From Leptodactylus fallax (taxonomy: Eukaryota; Chordata; Amphibia; Anura; Leptodactylidae), in contig CAMRHE010000035.1 in NCBI GenBank assembly GCA_947044405.1, positions 4,871,501-4,935,500 on the forward strand: a stretch of DNA of 64,000 nucleotides. Reading direction: 5' to 3'. This document shows positions 32,534 through 46,295 of the stretch, piece by piece (position 1 is the first letter of the stretch; every line of letters starts with the position of its first letter). A program made the translations under genes and the position numbers. The notes beneath the pieces were generated by a model. The model was not told where the DNA came from. It did not search any database and saw only the letters and a list, made by a program, of their open reading frames with translations.

Positions 32534-33864
32534 TGTAGAAGGGGAGGGAGGACGAGGCAGGTCCCAGCGAGGGAGAAACATGTGACAGGAAACACTAACA
32601 TGTCTACCAGTTTTCCAGCAATTTAGGCAGTACGCAGCATTTTAGATGTAAAGTTCTCCTACGTAAAAATATCACCATAATCTGCTCCAGGACCTCTGTC
32701 TATGCTTCTCACTCAATCCTCTTTCCCTCTCCATAGACTTAAATGAATTACAGTCTGCCTTCATATACTCAGCCTCTAAAAGATATCGCCTGATTTCTTC
32801 AATCTTCTTCAACGAAGATGGGGCTGAGCACAGTTTGGTAGGCAGGAGTGGAACCTATAGAAGCATTTTCCTCTGATAAAAAACAATACTATAAAAAAAA
32901 AAGTTTTATATTTACCTTAACTATTAATTTACAAAAAAACATTTACTCTCTAAAGATCAATTTGACACGAAAAGTAGCATAAGAGCAAGTAGAATAAGGG
33001 TCCTAGAATACATTTTTTTTTTAAAAATAAAAGGAGGTAAATGGCAACACCTTCATTGAACCAAAGAGCTCATTTGATTTCATATTGGCAAAAACAGCGT
33101 TCTAAGAAACACAGACGTTTCACTGGAAAACAGCTTGATTCAGGTGACCATAATCTATCTCCAGGGCTGGGTTGATATGGTGGGTTATGGTGACAGGCTC
33201 CCTTTAAGCATTATGATAAGGAGCACTGGTATGTAAAAATAAAGTCTAGTATGTGACCATCTTTGTGAGTAAGAGTATGTTATCATTGATAGCATGTCAC
33301 CAGAGAAAGCTGGTGCCACATGATGGTCAACAGTAGAAATAGGAGGATGTTTTGCTGCACTAGGGTCTTGAGGAACTTACAGTCATAGAATCTACTATGA
33401 ATGCTTCAGAATATAATGTGACACTCACAACTATCAGAATACTGAAGGTAAGCAGAAATGACCAAAAACCTACTATTAAATTCACAATGGAATGTCTGGG
33501 GAAGTGGGGTTGGGAATGGGGAGGGAAAAAAAAAAAATAATAAAGGCTTTTTGGTCAAGAGTCCAGATCTAAATGCCACCATAGAAATGCTTTGAAGAAA
33601 CCTGAATCTATGTTTGCTTGCTAGCAATACCACCGACATCACAGTGTAAACATTTATCTTAGTGGTGGGAAAAAAATTTCAAAAGATATTGGCAGAATCA
33701 ACCTACAGCATACTTTAGTTATATATGTATACAAAAAAGGACATTACCAGGCATTTCTGAAAAGGAAAAGTCATATTAGTAAAAATGTAATGTAATGAAG
33801 GCTTGTTTTACAGAAAGATGTACTTTCAAATGGCACTATTCTGGGATATATTCCTATGACTAGA
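32534..33864. other. Non-coding; partial MITE
   Basis: No gene. About 33060-33210 carries CTTGATTCAGGTGACCATAA and GGTGACAGGCTCCCTTTAA, shared with the right part of the TTAA element at 50732-51036. It is a 5'-truncated relative. Confidence 0.4.
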
Positions 33865-34104
33865 TTAAAGGGGTTGTCCAAGAATTGCAGATCTCTCGCA
33901 GGAGGCCAAGAAAGGCGAAGAAAAGAAAACAAAAACAAACCTCAGATGCACTTGTCCCCGACGCCAATTAGTGCCCTCAGCGGTCATGAGGACTTACTCC
34001 AGAACAAGCCATCTGGTGATGCTGGACCAGACGAATATGTTTTTTTTCCCTCACCTTCCCTGGCCTCCCGCCAGAGAGCTATATTTCCTGGACAACCAAT
34101 TTAA
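33865..34104. repeat. TTAA MITE, 240 bp
   Basis: TTAAAGGGGTTGTCCAAG at the left and TTAAATTGGTTGTCCAGG read inward from the right; T2/Kolobok-like by its TTAA target and ends. The plus-strand frame at 33856-34104 is not a gene. Confidence 0.7.
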
Positions 34105-34108
34105 GTAA

Positions 34109-35603
34109 CAGTTGCTTGCAAAAGTATTCATACCCCTTGAACTTTTTCACATTTTGTCACCTTACAACCACAAACTTAAATGTATTTTATTGAGATTTTA
34201 AGTGATAGACCAACACCAAATAGCAGAAAATTGTGAAGTGGAATGAAAATCATACATGATTTTCAAAATTTTACTCAATCTGAAAAGTGTGACGTGCAAA
34301 AGTATTCAGCCCCCGTACTCTGATACCCCTAAATAAAATCCAGTGCGTACAATTGCCTTCAGAAGTCACTTAATAGTTAGAGTCCAGCTGTGTGTAATTT
34401 AGTCTCAGTATAAATACACCTGTTCTGTGAAGGCCTCAGTGGTTTGTTATAGAACACTAGTGAACAAACAGCATCATGAAGACCAAGGAACTCACCAAAC
34501 AGGTCAGAGATAAAGTTGTGTTGAAGTTTAAAGCAGGGTTAGGTTATAAAAACTTATCCCAAGCTTTGAAAATCCCAAGGAGCATTGTTCAATCCATCAT
34601 CCAAAAATGGAAATAGTATTGTACAGCTGCAAACATACCAAGACATGGCCGTCCACCTTAACTGAACAGAGACGCAGCCAAGAGGCCCATGGTCACTCTG
34701 GAGGAGCTTCAGAAATCCACAGCTCAGGTGGGAGAATCTGTCCATAGGACAACTATAAGTCGTGCACTCCACAAATCTGGCTTTTATGGAAGAGTGGCAA
34801 GAAGAAAACCATTGTCGAAAGAAAGACCTAAGAATTGCTGTTTGCAGTTTGCTACAAGCCATATAGAGGATACAGCAAACATGTGGAAGAAGGTGCTCTG
34901 GTCAGATGAGACCAAAGTTGCAATTTTTTGCCTAGAAAGTGCTCACACCATCCCCACTGTGAAACATGGTGGTGGCAGCATCATGCTGTGGTGATGCCTT
35001 TCTTCAGCAGGGACAGAGAAGCTGGATGGAGCTAAATACAGGGCAGTCCTGGAAGAAAACCTGTTGGAGGCTGGGAAGGAGATTCACCTTCCTGCAAGAC
35101 AATGACCCTAAACATAAAGCCAGAACTACAGTGGAAGGGTAAATCAAAGAATATTCATGTGTTAGAATGGCCCAGTCTAAGTCCAGACCTAAATCCCATT
35201 GAGCATCTGTGGTAAGACATGAAAATTGCTGTTCACAGATGCTCTCCATCCAATCTGGATGAGGCTGAGCTATTTTGCAAAGAAGAATGGGCAAAAATCT
35301 CAGTCTCTAGCTGTGCAAATCTGGTAGAGACATACTTGAAGAAAAGACCTGCAGCTGTAATTGCAGCGAAAGGTGGTTCTACAAAGTATTGATGTAGGGG
35401 GGCTGAATACTTTTGCACGTCACACTTTTCAGATTTTTGAGTAAAATTTTGAAAACCACATTTTCATTCCACTTCACAATTATGTGTTACTTTGTGTTGG
35501 TCTATCACTTAAAATCTCAATAAAATTCATTTAAGTTTGTGGTTGTAAGGTGACAAAATATATGAAAGAGTTTAAGGGGTATGAATACTTTTGCAAGGCA
35601 CTG
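34109..35603 (+). mobile_element. Tc1/mariner element with IR/DR ends
   Basis: About 1495 bp. Its long inverted arms (about 34109-34320 and 35396-35603) each hold two directly repeated sites, an outer TTGCAAAAGTATTCATACCC and an inner GTGCAAAAGTATTCAGCCCC. This two-site arm is the IR/DR arrangement known from Sleeping Beauty-like elements. The transposase is decayed. Confidence 0.88.
34473..35392 (+). pseudogene. Decayed Tc1 transposase
   Basis: It starts MKTKELTKQVRDKVV at 34473 with a recognisable paired-like DNA-binding half (ALKIPRSIVQSIIQKWK), then a stop. HRTTISRALHKSGFYGR and [13 protein letters not shown] follow, the latter carrying the first catalytic Asp. Several stops and shifts follow. 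The [12 protein letters not shown] and NPIEH-type blocks are present at about 35095 and 35195 in other frames. It ends near a TGA at 35390. Confidence 0.82.
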
Positions 35604-36440
35604 TATATACTCTGCGAAATTAAAAAGAAAAAAAAAAATATTACATTCTGTCACAAATGTCACATATTACATTATATTTTGTGGATCAACAATTATAATT
35701 GTATATTACAATTGATACCAAGTTTATATAGATAAAACAAAAAAAAAAAAAAAAAAAAAGATTGTCTAATATTCCAAAAGCTTTAGGGGGCATTCACACT
35801 ACTGTTGGTGACTGGCAGTAGTGTCCGTTGCTATTGTCAGTTACAAGATTTTAGCAAAGGGCACTAGCTAAACCGTCAGAAATCCGTTAAAATTTCCATT
35901 CATTTCAATGGGATTTTATTTTGTGTCCGTTTACACCCAATCCATCACATGTCCGTTTTTGTTTTTTTTTGCAGACAAAAGAATCCTACATGCAGGACTT
36001 TTGTGTCAGTTAACAATGGATTCATTATGGACGTCAAGCGTCCGTTATTTTTGAACATTAAAGTCTATGGGTAATGGCTGGGTGTCAGTTACACTGTCCG
36101 TTAAAAAAAACAAAACAAAAAAAAGTTTATTCTAGAAATCTGGCATTTAATTTGGCACATCTTTGGGACACTGCCTTTCTTTTTGTGCACTGATCACCTT
36201 TTTCTAAAAAAGTGGGTGGAGCTTAGGGTTGGCAAACTCCAAAACTCCCATGGTGCGCCAGAATTATTAATAAGCTGGAGTCTCTTAATAAGTCTGGTGC
36301 TTCGTGCACCAGTGGGGGAATGGATTAAAATTGGCATAAGAAATGTCAATCTTAATGATATCACCCCCCCTTCCCCAATGTTTTTGTGCTGCTGCATTTA
36401 AAGACCCGTAACAGGTTTGTTTTTGTCCATCAATTGCTAT
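35604..36440. other. Non-coding, with a dispersed repeat
   Basis: 35780-36110 has the look of a common interspersed repeat (GGGGCATTCACACTACTG, then an ATTTCAATGGGATTTT core), but no second copy or clear ends are seen. Poly(A) tract at 35740-35759. No gene. Confidence 0.35.
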
Positions 36441-37578
36441 TATTTATTATTCTGTTTTTTCACAAGGCTAGATAATCTTTTTCTGGCCTTTCCTGTGCAG
36501 GTTACAAACCATGACAACTTCCTAGTGTTACATTTACGTAAGTCCCATTGGTGAACTTGAATATTTAATCCAAGATACTGTAAAGAAAAACAGGCTGTAT
36601 ATTAAAGCTGACATCGACTGCCAATATTCAGAGTCAGATCATGAGCCCAATACTTTTAGGTTCTATATATGTATGCCAGTTTGTAGGAAGAGGTTAATAC
36701 TATATATTGCAAAGTTAATTTTTTATTCATTTCAGTTCAGATATAATCACCTTTATTTTTATGTCTGGCTACATGGGGTTCCCTTTTTCACATAACTGCT
36801 CACAGAGTACAAACTAAACCTTTTTGTGACTACAGTATACTACCTGTGCATAACTGTATATATCATTATGGGTAAGTAATCTCCTCATACAGACCATTTG
36901 TTTCATTACGGCAGTTTAGGAGTAGGACATTCTTCTAGAATTATGAATTCAATTATTAATGTAAAAATAACCCATGACCCAACAAGATGGGAAAGATTAT
37001 GTTAACAGCTTGATGTTTTCACTGTACTTTAATCAAGTTCAGGTTGAAGGGAGAGCATGAAAAGGTCATTCTTACTAAGCGTGTATTTTTTTTTAAACAA
37101 ACCTGCATTTATTTTATTGTTCACCTCCCCACATTTCTTTTCTCCACACACTGATAGTAAAACATAAATTACTTAACTATAGGAATACAATGAGACACAG
37201 AATATGTGAAACGGCCTGAAAGAGATAATGGGTGTAACTGGAGTTTGTATTAGCCAGCGGACTACAATGTATTTTGTTAACAAAAAAATAAATTCTTTGA
37301 AAAGCAGGATCTTTGACATTCTTTAAGAAGCAAAGTTCAGCATTACATATAAAAGATTAATCAAACTATTCATATATAACGTATTAGGACCTTCCACAGG
37401 CATGAAACATGCATACATCAATAGTTCACATCAATCCTTTATGGCTGTATTTTATCCAGCAGCTTCAAGTGCTGATCCAATGAATATATCCATTTTCATG
37501 CTCAAAGTAACAAAGGAAAGTTTGCTAAATTGTCTTTAATTGCACAGTAGCGAGAGGTCTTCTGGTAACGGATCTAAA
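36441..37578 (-). other. MAP3K7: Probable MAP3K7 3' UTR
   Basis: Directly follows the MAP3K7 stop on the minus strand. It is unique-looking, AT-rich and free of recognised transposons for over 1 kb. Minus-strand AATAAA hexamers occur near 37110 and 36725 among others; which one is used cannot be told. Confidence 0.5.
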
Positions 37579-37759
37579 TCACGACGTTCCTTGCCGTTTC
37601 TGTTGCTGGCTTCTGATGACATCCAGCTGTTTCTTGCATTGCTGATAATATGTTGAAAGACTTTTGTTTTCATCTAAAAGCTTTTTGTGCTCCTGTACCA
37701 GACGAGATGTATTTTGTTGGTCTTTTTCATCCTGGTCAAGTTCTGCTATTAGTTCTTGC
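37579..37759 (-). CDS. MAP3K7: MAP3K7 exon 17 (terminal)
   Basis: 181 nt. The first base completes a Lys codon split with exon 16; 59 residues and TGA follow. It reads [16 protein letters not shown]... and ends QQQKRQGTS, the conserved TAK1 C-terminus. The heptad-like pattern is the end of the coiled coil that binds TAB2/TAB3. Acceptor TTTTGTAG. Confidence 0.97.
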
Positions 37760-38321
37760 CTACAAAATGATAGTGTTATTAGGTCTGTACACAAAATATA
37801 TACATTGTACCATGTATGTAATGCTAAAAATGCCTGCTGACTTGATTCCCCATCTACAGCCTGGACAACAATAGAGCTGACTAAATGATACATCTAGGAT
37901 TAGGCTATGGAAAACAGGGGGAAGGTGGAAAAATGAAAAAACAAAACAAAAAAAAAAAAAAAAACTAGGCAGTGCTTATTTTCGGGGTATTCTATGGATC
38001 CCCTAATACTTTAATCTTCAGAATTAAGAATAATCTATTTAGGCTGTGTAGCTGGTGATTTACACGTACCTTCTCAGTGTGCACACTGCGTTTAGCTTCC
38101 CTTTAGTCCCTGCACTGGTCATACAGATCAGTGCCGGGAAGGAGCAGAGAAAACGATTGTGGCACAGTTCTCTTTAGTGGGCATAATATTATCTTATACA
38201 GTATTATCTAAAACAAACACAATAATCAATACAACTACAGACTTATAATTGCAATGTAAAGTTACTGACGTCTGCAAAGTACAACACCCTTTCTGGTCCC
38301 CAAACCTGATAGACACACTTA

Positions 38322-38613
<292 letters not shown>

Positions 38614-38616
38614 TTA

Positions 38617-38835
<219 letters not shown>

Positions 38836-39188
38836 CTAACATAAGCGAACCAAGGTAATTTGTTGGTTTCTTTTGCTTGATATTCTGCAGCGCTTTACAA
38901 ATATTGACATCACTCACTGTCCCAAGGGCTCACAACCTTCCCCATCAGTATGTCTCACACAAACATATGAAGAACAAACTCCATGCAGATGTGCTGCTTG
39001 GTTGGACCACTGAGGCATCATACTGCCAAGATATCTTTTGTAAGGTTTCTGTAATACAATCTTGGAACCGTGCTAATTCTTCAATTTAACAAAGCTACAA
39101 ACATATTTACAATGAGTGCTCTTAAGTGTACATTTTCTAAAGCAAATTTAGCTCATATGAATAGTAAAAGGTGAGATTTTATTGCTAC

Positions 39189-39300
39189 CTGAATCATCAG
39201 GAACCCATGGAATACCACGTGCTGGCTTGTCAGGGGTTGGTCCTGAGGTAGTAATCATTCTCACACTAGGGCTTGAGGATCTGCTGCTACTTCGGCTTTC
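39189..39300 (-). CDS. MAP3K7: MAP3K7 exon 14
   Basis: 112 nt, phase 0 in, phase 1 out. The Ser-rich start ([20 protein letters not shown]) is conserved in type. It continues [18 protein letters not shown], somewhat divergent from mammals. Acceptor CATTCAG, donor GTAGCA. Confidence 0.95.
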
Positions 39301-39904
39301 CTGAATGGTTTAGGAAACACGTGAACAAACTCAAACTATTTTTGTCAAACATCAGAGCTTTATCAAGCAGTTTTAAGCAATTTACTGGAAATAACTATTT
39401 ACCAAATTACTTTTGCTTCAAAGTGAATGTCCACCTTTTAACATCTTGCTTTGAAGTTCAATTTTAATTTCACATCATGTCTTATGAGTCATCTGGAACA
39501 GGAGGTGTGGATTGCACTGCCAATCATAAAGACACCAATGGTAGGGTCCAAACAAGTACATAGTAGCTTGGTAGTATCTAGCTGACATGTGGGCAGCTAG
39601 ACACTATCAGCTACTGTGTTTGTCATCACTGAACGGCGCTGGTACCTCCGAAGCATGTTATCCTGACTAAAAACACTATTTTTCACTCTACTATTGAAGT
39701 CTTAACGATTGTCATTGTGATCTACACCTCCTGTTTTTAGTATGTGCTCCATTCCAACAACATATCAGTCAGTCTTCAATGTAGGTTATTGAGGATACAG
39801 CAGCTGATCTTATTTCCCAAAACCCACATGTAATCAGGTGTTGTGCCCATGTTAGTACTACCAAAGTAGGTGAGCAACCTCTGACCATTATATATATGTA
39901 TATA

Positions 39905-41534
39905 CAGTACAGATCAAAAGTTTGGACACACCTTCTCATTCCAAGAGTTTTCTGTATTTTCATGACTATAAAAATTGTAGATTCACACTGAAGGCATCAA
40001 AACTATGAATTAACACATGTGGAATTATATACTTAACAAAAAAGTGTGAAACAACTGAAAATATGTCTTATATTCAAGGTTCTTCAAAGTAGCCACCTTT
40101 TGCTTTGATTACTGCTTTGCACACTCTTGGCATTCTCTTGATGAGCTTCAAGAGGTAGTCACCTGAAATGGTCTTCCAACAGTCTTGAAGGAGTTCCCAG
40201 AGATGCTTAGCACTTGTTGGCCCTTTTGCCTTCACTCTGCGGTCCAGCTCACCCCAAACCATCTCGATTGGGTTCAGGTCTGGTGACTGTGGAGGCCAGG
40301 TCATCTGGTGTAGCACCCCATCACTCTCCTTCTTGGTCAAACAGCCTTTACACAGTCTGGAGGTGTGTTTGGGGTCATTGCCCTGTTGAAAAATAAATGA
40401 TGATCCAAATAAACGCAAACCGGATGGAATAGCATGCTGCTGCAAGATGCTGTGTAACCATGCTGGTTCAGTATTCCTTCAATTTTGAATAAATCCCCAA
40501 CAGTGTCACCAGCAGAGCACCCCCACACCATCACACCTCCTCCTCCATGCTTCACGGTGGGAACCAGGAATGTAGAGTCCATTCGTTCACCTTTTCTGCG
40601 TCGCACAAAGACACGGTGGTTGGAACCAAAGATCTCAAATTTGGACTCATCAGACCAAAGCACAGATTTCCACAGGTCTAATGTCCATTCCTTGTGTTCT
40701 TTAGCCCAAACAAGTCTCTTCTGCTTGTTGCCTGTCCTTAGCAGTGGTTTCCTAGCAGCTATTTTACCATGAAGGCCTGCTGCACACAGTCTCCTCTTAA
40801 CAGTTGCTGTAGAGATGTGTCTGCTGCTAGAACTCTGTGTGGCATTGACCTGGTCTCTAATCTGAGCTGCTGTTCACCTGTGATTTCTGAGAATGGTGAC
40901 TTGGATGAACTTATCCTCCGCAGCAGAGGAGACTCTTGGTCTTCCTTTCCTGGGGCGGTCCTCATGTGAGCCAGTTTCTTTGTAGCGCTTGATGGTTTTG
41001 GCCACTGCACTTGGGGACACTTTCAAAGTTTTCACAATTTTTCGGACTGACTGACCTTCATTTCTTAAAGTAATGATGGCCACTCGTTTTTCTTTACTTA
41101 GCTGCTTTTTTCTTGCCATAATACAAATTCTAACACTCCATTCAGTAGGACTATCAGCTGTGTATCCACCTGACTTCTGAACAACACAACTGATGGTCCC
41201 AACCCCATTTATAAAGGCAAGAAATTCCACTTATTAAACCTGACAGGGCACACCTGTGAAGTGAAAACCATTTCAGGTGACTCCCTCTTGAAGCTCATCA
41301 GGAGAATGCCAAGAGTGTGCAAAGCAGTAATCAAAGCAAAAGGTGGCTACTTTGAAGAACCTAGAATATAAGACATATTTTCAATTGTTTCACACTTTTT
41401 TGTTAAGTATATAATTCCACATGTGTTAATTCATAGTTTTGATGCCTTCAGTGTGAATCTACAATTTTTATAGTCATGAAAACACAGAAAACTCTTGGAA
41501 TGAGAAGGTGTGTCCAAACTTTTGGTCTGTACTG
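39905..41534 (-). mobile_element. Tc1/mariner element with 268-bp terminal repeats
   Basis: 1630 bp in MAP3K7 intron 13, flanked by TA at 39903-39904 and 41535-41536. The ends read CAGTACAGATCAAAAGTTTG and CAGTACAGACCAAAAGTTTG. The inverted arms run to about 40172 and from 41268, long enough to include the last codons of the transposase. A separate piece of the same right arm lies at 56040-56238. Confidence 0.93.
40074..41119 (-). pseudogene. Frameshifted Tc1 transposase
   Basis: It starts MARKKQLSKEKRVAIITLRN at 41119, with helix-turn-helix and a DRPRKGRPR hook, then loses frame near 40880. LWSDESKFEIFGSN (first Asp) lies in a second frame at about 40640. A third frame (40074-40445) carries QQGNDPKHTS, where the second catalytic Asp is Gly, and SPDLNPIE with the Glu. 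It ends KAKGGYFEEP. Two or more shifts plus a lost Asp make it dead; it could still be recognised by a relative's transposase. Confidence 0.9.
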
Positions 41535-42316
41535 TACATACATATATGATAACATACAGATAGACTGACTTTTTTTGTATTGGATACATTATGGAGCATA
41601 TCTTATGGCTCAGAGCTTCATTATTCCTGATAGGGTGCACAAAATAACCCTTTGTGAAAGAAAGCAGGCTTTGTGATAAATAATGAATATTGTCAGAATT
41701 TCATTTCACTAGATGTATAAATCTGCATGTAGTAAGCACCCCCAACAGTGACTTCAGGTCAAAAAGTATGAATCTCATTTGTAGTTTTAGACATATTTAT
41801 GATTCTGTCAAACAGATGAACGCCTTGCGCTCTGAATTGGCAGGTCTAACCATACAAATATAATAAATCTAATACTATAAAGAAAAATTTATAAAAAATA
41901 ATTCAGAAATGGAGGAACGCAGTGAGGGAAGTTCATTTTACTGTGTGTGGGCTACTGACAGGATGAAATTGGAAGTTGTGCAGGGGCCTCAAGGGTACAT
42001 TTCAATTGGTACAATAGATATCTCCATCAAACCAATCACAAAATTTAAAATAGAATTATTTGAGAATCATTCCTAGCATAGAGCATTTATATGTTCTATA
42101 ATAAGTGAATCTTCCCCAAGGTTTATCCATAACAACACCATAACCAGGCTTTTCAAGTTTATAAATATGTCTAATAGTAAGACAAAACTTAGCCATGCCC
42201 ATTTTGGTGCCGAACTTTGAAAACTGTCTAGCCAGTCTTACATTTGTGTTTTTTTGTGTGTGCACTTTTATTATAAATATGCTGTATTTGACATACATCA
42301 TAAATCTCAAGACAAA

Positions 42317-42475
<159 letters not shown>

Positions 42476-42590
42476 CTTACAACATTTGCACTTCAGAGAC
42501 GACCAGTCTAACAGGGTCACATACAAACAAGAAATACTCCAGTAACACATACACTCCAAAACACAAGTTCTTTGGACAGGGGCTCCTTAC

Positions 42591-42655
42591 CTGATTGGAT
42601 TCTGTTCCAACAATTGTGAGGTCCTGAACAGATCTGCGCCTCGGCTGCCCGTTGC
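42591..42655 (-). CDS. MAP3K7: MAP3K7 exon 13
   Basis: 65 nt. Gives GNGQPRRRSVQDLTIVGTES. The Ser in RRRS is the PKA-type site reported in mammalian TAK1 (Ser412 in the short isoform). The acceptor is CAGCAG: using the upstream CAG would add one Ala codon. Donor GTAAGG. Confidence 0.96.
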
Positions 42656-44098
42656 CTGCTGAATATTAAACAAGAATAAAGTCAATAAACTCTGTTCTCA
42701 CGTATAACTGAAGGGTCACAACTGTGGAAGTTTGGTAGTTGCACAAGTTCATAGGCAGAAAGGACGGGATACACACAGGGAATGAGAAACAGCTGCAATA
42801 TTTTAACTCGAGAAGCACTGGCCGACAGAAAGTATACCAAGACAATAACCACTCCTATCACATGAACAGCAAATCTGTTCTCCGACATCTTCTACCATGT
42901 GTTTAAAAGGCTGAATGTTAGCTGTCCAACGCTGATGACGGCATCTATTTCCAGGGCCTTACACAATACTGTTTCTACAGAAGGAACAATGACCTAATAA
43001 GCCAGCTGGGAACTTCAGCACCTCTTTACAACGCCCACCTTAGTGGATACCTGGAAAACATGTCTCACTTCTTAAGCCCTCCATAACAAAACCCAGAAAT
43101 TAATCCAGCTGCAAAAAATAAACTTTAAATCATATGTAGTCTGCCTCTCCTACCTATAAATCCACATATCCAAACCATGCCATTAATATAGTCCAGAGAA
43201 CACGGTAATTCTTCTCTCCAGCCTGACAAACCTGCTAGTTAACTGGTAAATTCTATGGCGAGTACAAAGAAACCGCTTACAGAAAACATGTCAATTACCA
43301 AGGTCACTTGTATGGATTTCTTGACTAAGGAACACGTAATGTTTGTATTGTTTATTAAGATAAGAGATCAGTTGACCAGAAGGAAACCCTGAGATTGCCT
43401 GAAGTGACAGCTGAGAAAATGCTTGAAATTCTTGGCTGACCATACCGAATTACATAACACTTCATAGTGGCCATTCATTATTGAATGTGCAAGAACAGTT
43501 GCTGTAAGGACCAACCCATTGTACTAGAAGTTGTAAATTACCACATTTGTCAAGTACATATTTCAATAAATAGCAAACACCAGTAAAACTAATTCTATTT
43601 CGCCAAAGTGAAATAATTTGTCCTGACACTTCACATTAAAATGTAACCATAAGTGTTAGGCAGCTTTTCTACACCATCATACTAGATAAATACCAACATA
43701 TATGGGAATATTCAGTAAACGTAAGCAGGCCAAGAGCATTGCAGCAAGTGTTGAAATCCCGTTTATATGGGTAACAGTTTTGAGGATTAGCCAAGACAGG
43801 AGGCTATGACATAAAGCAACAAGATTTAGGAATTAAAAAAAAAAAAAAAAAAAAATACTTAAGAGAAATGTGAAATGCAGTCTCACACCCAAGTACTAGA
43901 ATCCACCACCAAAGTGTCACAAAGCTCATCTATTCACAACCCGCCACCCATCATGCTGTGTAATAAAGACTCGTAAAGCACACATACACACTTTGCGCCT
44001 CTTCTGTCAGGGATAACATCTCATCTGCGTTAACAGTTCAGTACTTACCAATGGAAAGCAAGTTTACCTACTAATGTCATCTTACCACCAATAAATAA
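42656..44098. other. Intron 12 proximal part
   Basis: No second gene. Poly(A) at about 43834-43854. Otherwise unique-looking AT-rich intron. Confidence 0.4.
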
Positions 44099-44575
44099 TT
44101 AAAAGGAAACCTGTCAACGTACATGCAGTTTGATCTGCCAAAACGACATTCTAAAGCTACGAAAATAAAGGGATTCTGTATTTGGAAAGCTGTATGGTAT
44201 CTTGCTCTGTGACCAAGAGACCCCTGGGTCTGGTCTTATGATGTATGTAGCATTTCTTCTTTTGATCCTGTGCTGCCAGTAACTGTCTGTATTGATTAGC
44301 CAAATAGACTGACGCATAATGGAAAAAGATTCAGTATAACGTGTCACCTATTCACATACTACACAATTTAGGCTTCCGTGGGCAGCCCTACCTGGTTGAC
44401 AGCTCTATCTGCATGCAGACGTCTACAGGAAAGGCTGTCAGAAAAACCTAAAATGTAAATGAATAGATTACAAGTTATATACTGAATCTTTTCCTACAAA
44501 ATTACATAATTTTCTCAGCTCCTCCTACTCTATAAGAGCTCAGACAGCATGTTCAGTTTGACAGTTTCCCTTTAA
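44099..44575. repeat. TTAA MITE, 477 bp
   Basis: TTAAAAGGAAACCTGTCAA and, read inward from the right, TTAAAGGGAAACTGTCAAAC. No coding content; the minus-strand frame at 44114-44347 is spurious. Confidence 0.7.
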
Positions 44576-45893
44576 AAAATTTCTATGGTACATAATAAGT
44601 CCATTTTTACAAAGTTGTAAGAAATCTTTATTCTGATAAATCATACAATCTGATAGATATCAGAAAATCAACAAATTAGGATTTATTACAAGAATAATAA
44701 TTCATTAGAATTTAAGGCCCAAAGAAAAATATTGTTATTGGTTAAAGCCAATTCTTATGCCCAGTTCCCATCACCTTTATTCACTCTTTTACAATGTCCA
44801 TTTTTTGTTATCCTGTTGCTTTCATATAAAAAAAAAAAAAAAAAATATGACAGCCTATATGTTTTCTGTCTTGTTAAGATGTAAACTGGGCCTGCCTTAC
44901 TATTACTAGGATTCCAGGAATGTTCAGTGCCAGAGCAAACTAATTTTACTGTAGATCGATTTAACTTCCACTTTTCCATTTCATTGGCATTTAAGGATGT
45001 TGTCCTACTAACTAATGGCAGCAATTAAAACATCACGACAACTACTTCTGTAGCAAATGCATCAACACGGCCCTAAGATTAGCAAGACTTAAGCGCGGTG
45101 GCAGAAATATATTTTATTCTTTGTTCGATATAGCAGCACTTGTGCACATGCTGGAATGGCATGAGAAATGAAGTCATAATTATTAGAGATGCAGCAAAAT
45201 AAAACCAAGTGACAACATGAAGTGCAGAGCACAGAGGAGAAGGCGAGCACAATCAATTAGCATGGTTAGTGGAGGTCACTTATTTTAGAATAGGCATGCA
45301 TGTTATTTTATACACTCCTAAATTCCACCACTAATAATAGAAGCTTAAAGAATCAACATCAAATGCTTGTCACTCCATTGACGTTCCCGTCACATATGTC
45401 ATAAACAAGAGTCACAGCGACAAAAGTGCTATGTTACTGCTAGTTACTCATAAAACTGAACCTTTCAATGTATTATTAGGGGCAGATTAGTGAACTTTTC
45501 ACACTGTACATTTTTTCTGTCAGCTATAAATGAAACCTGCAGACAACTTCTACTAGTACCGATCACATTTCTGAAAAGGTTATATAGAAGATACAGTCAT
45601 CGAAATGGAATGGGCCTTGCTGTGCAGAAGCAAGACTGCACAGTGTGGTGTCGTCATATAACAAAGACGACTGTCAAAGTCCAAAACAACTAAAGGCCTC
45701 CATATGCATTAGAGTAAAATCAGACTAGCCCACCAGTCAGGGGAAAGCAGAACTGTGCATGCTGCATTTCAAGTGCTTATTTAAGTGCTTTTTAGTCAAA
45801 ATGCTAAAATAGGCAGTTAGAGAAAGGCATGTTTACAGTGCTAAACTTGTAACCATGGTTGTCGAGTGCCTTAAAACCTGCTAAAAGTTCCTT
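44576..45893. other. Intron 12, nothing recognised
   Basis: AT-rich intron with a short poly(A) at 44827-44845. No element boundary or coding exon seen. Confidence 0.4.
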
Positions 45894-46233
45894 TTAACCC
45901 CTTCCCACTGGTGGAATTTTTCGATTTTGACTCTCTGCCTTCCATACCATAACTTTTTTATTTTTCTATTCACAGAGCCATATGACGGCTTAACGTTTGT
46001 GGGACAAATTGTTCTGATAATGGTACCAATTATTATTCTGTAAAAGGTACTGGAAAAAAAAAAAAAAAAAAAAAAAAAATCAGAATGGGGTTGCATTTGT
46101 GCAACTTCTTATAGGTTTTGTATTTACAGCGTTCACTGTGCAGCCAGCCAAAAGACGTCACCTGTATTCTATATTTCGGTACGATTCAGGGATCCAAATT
46201 TATTTACATTTTAACAAAAAACTTTGCAAAATT

Positions 46234-46295
<62 letters not shown>

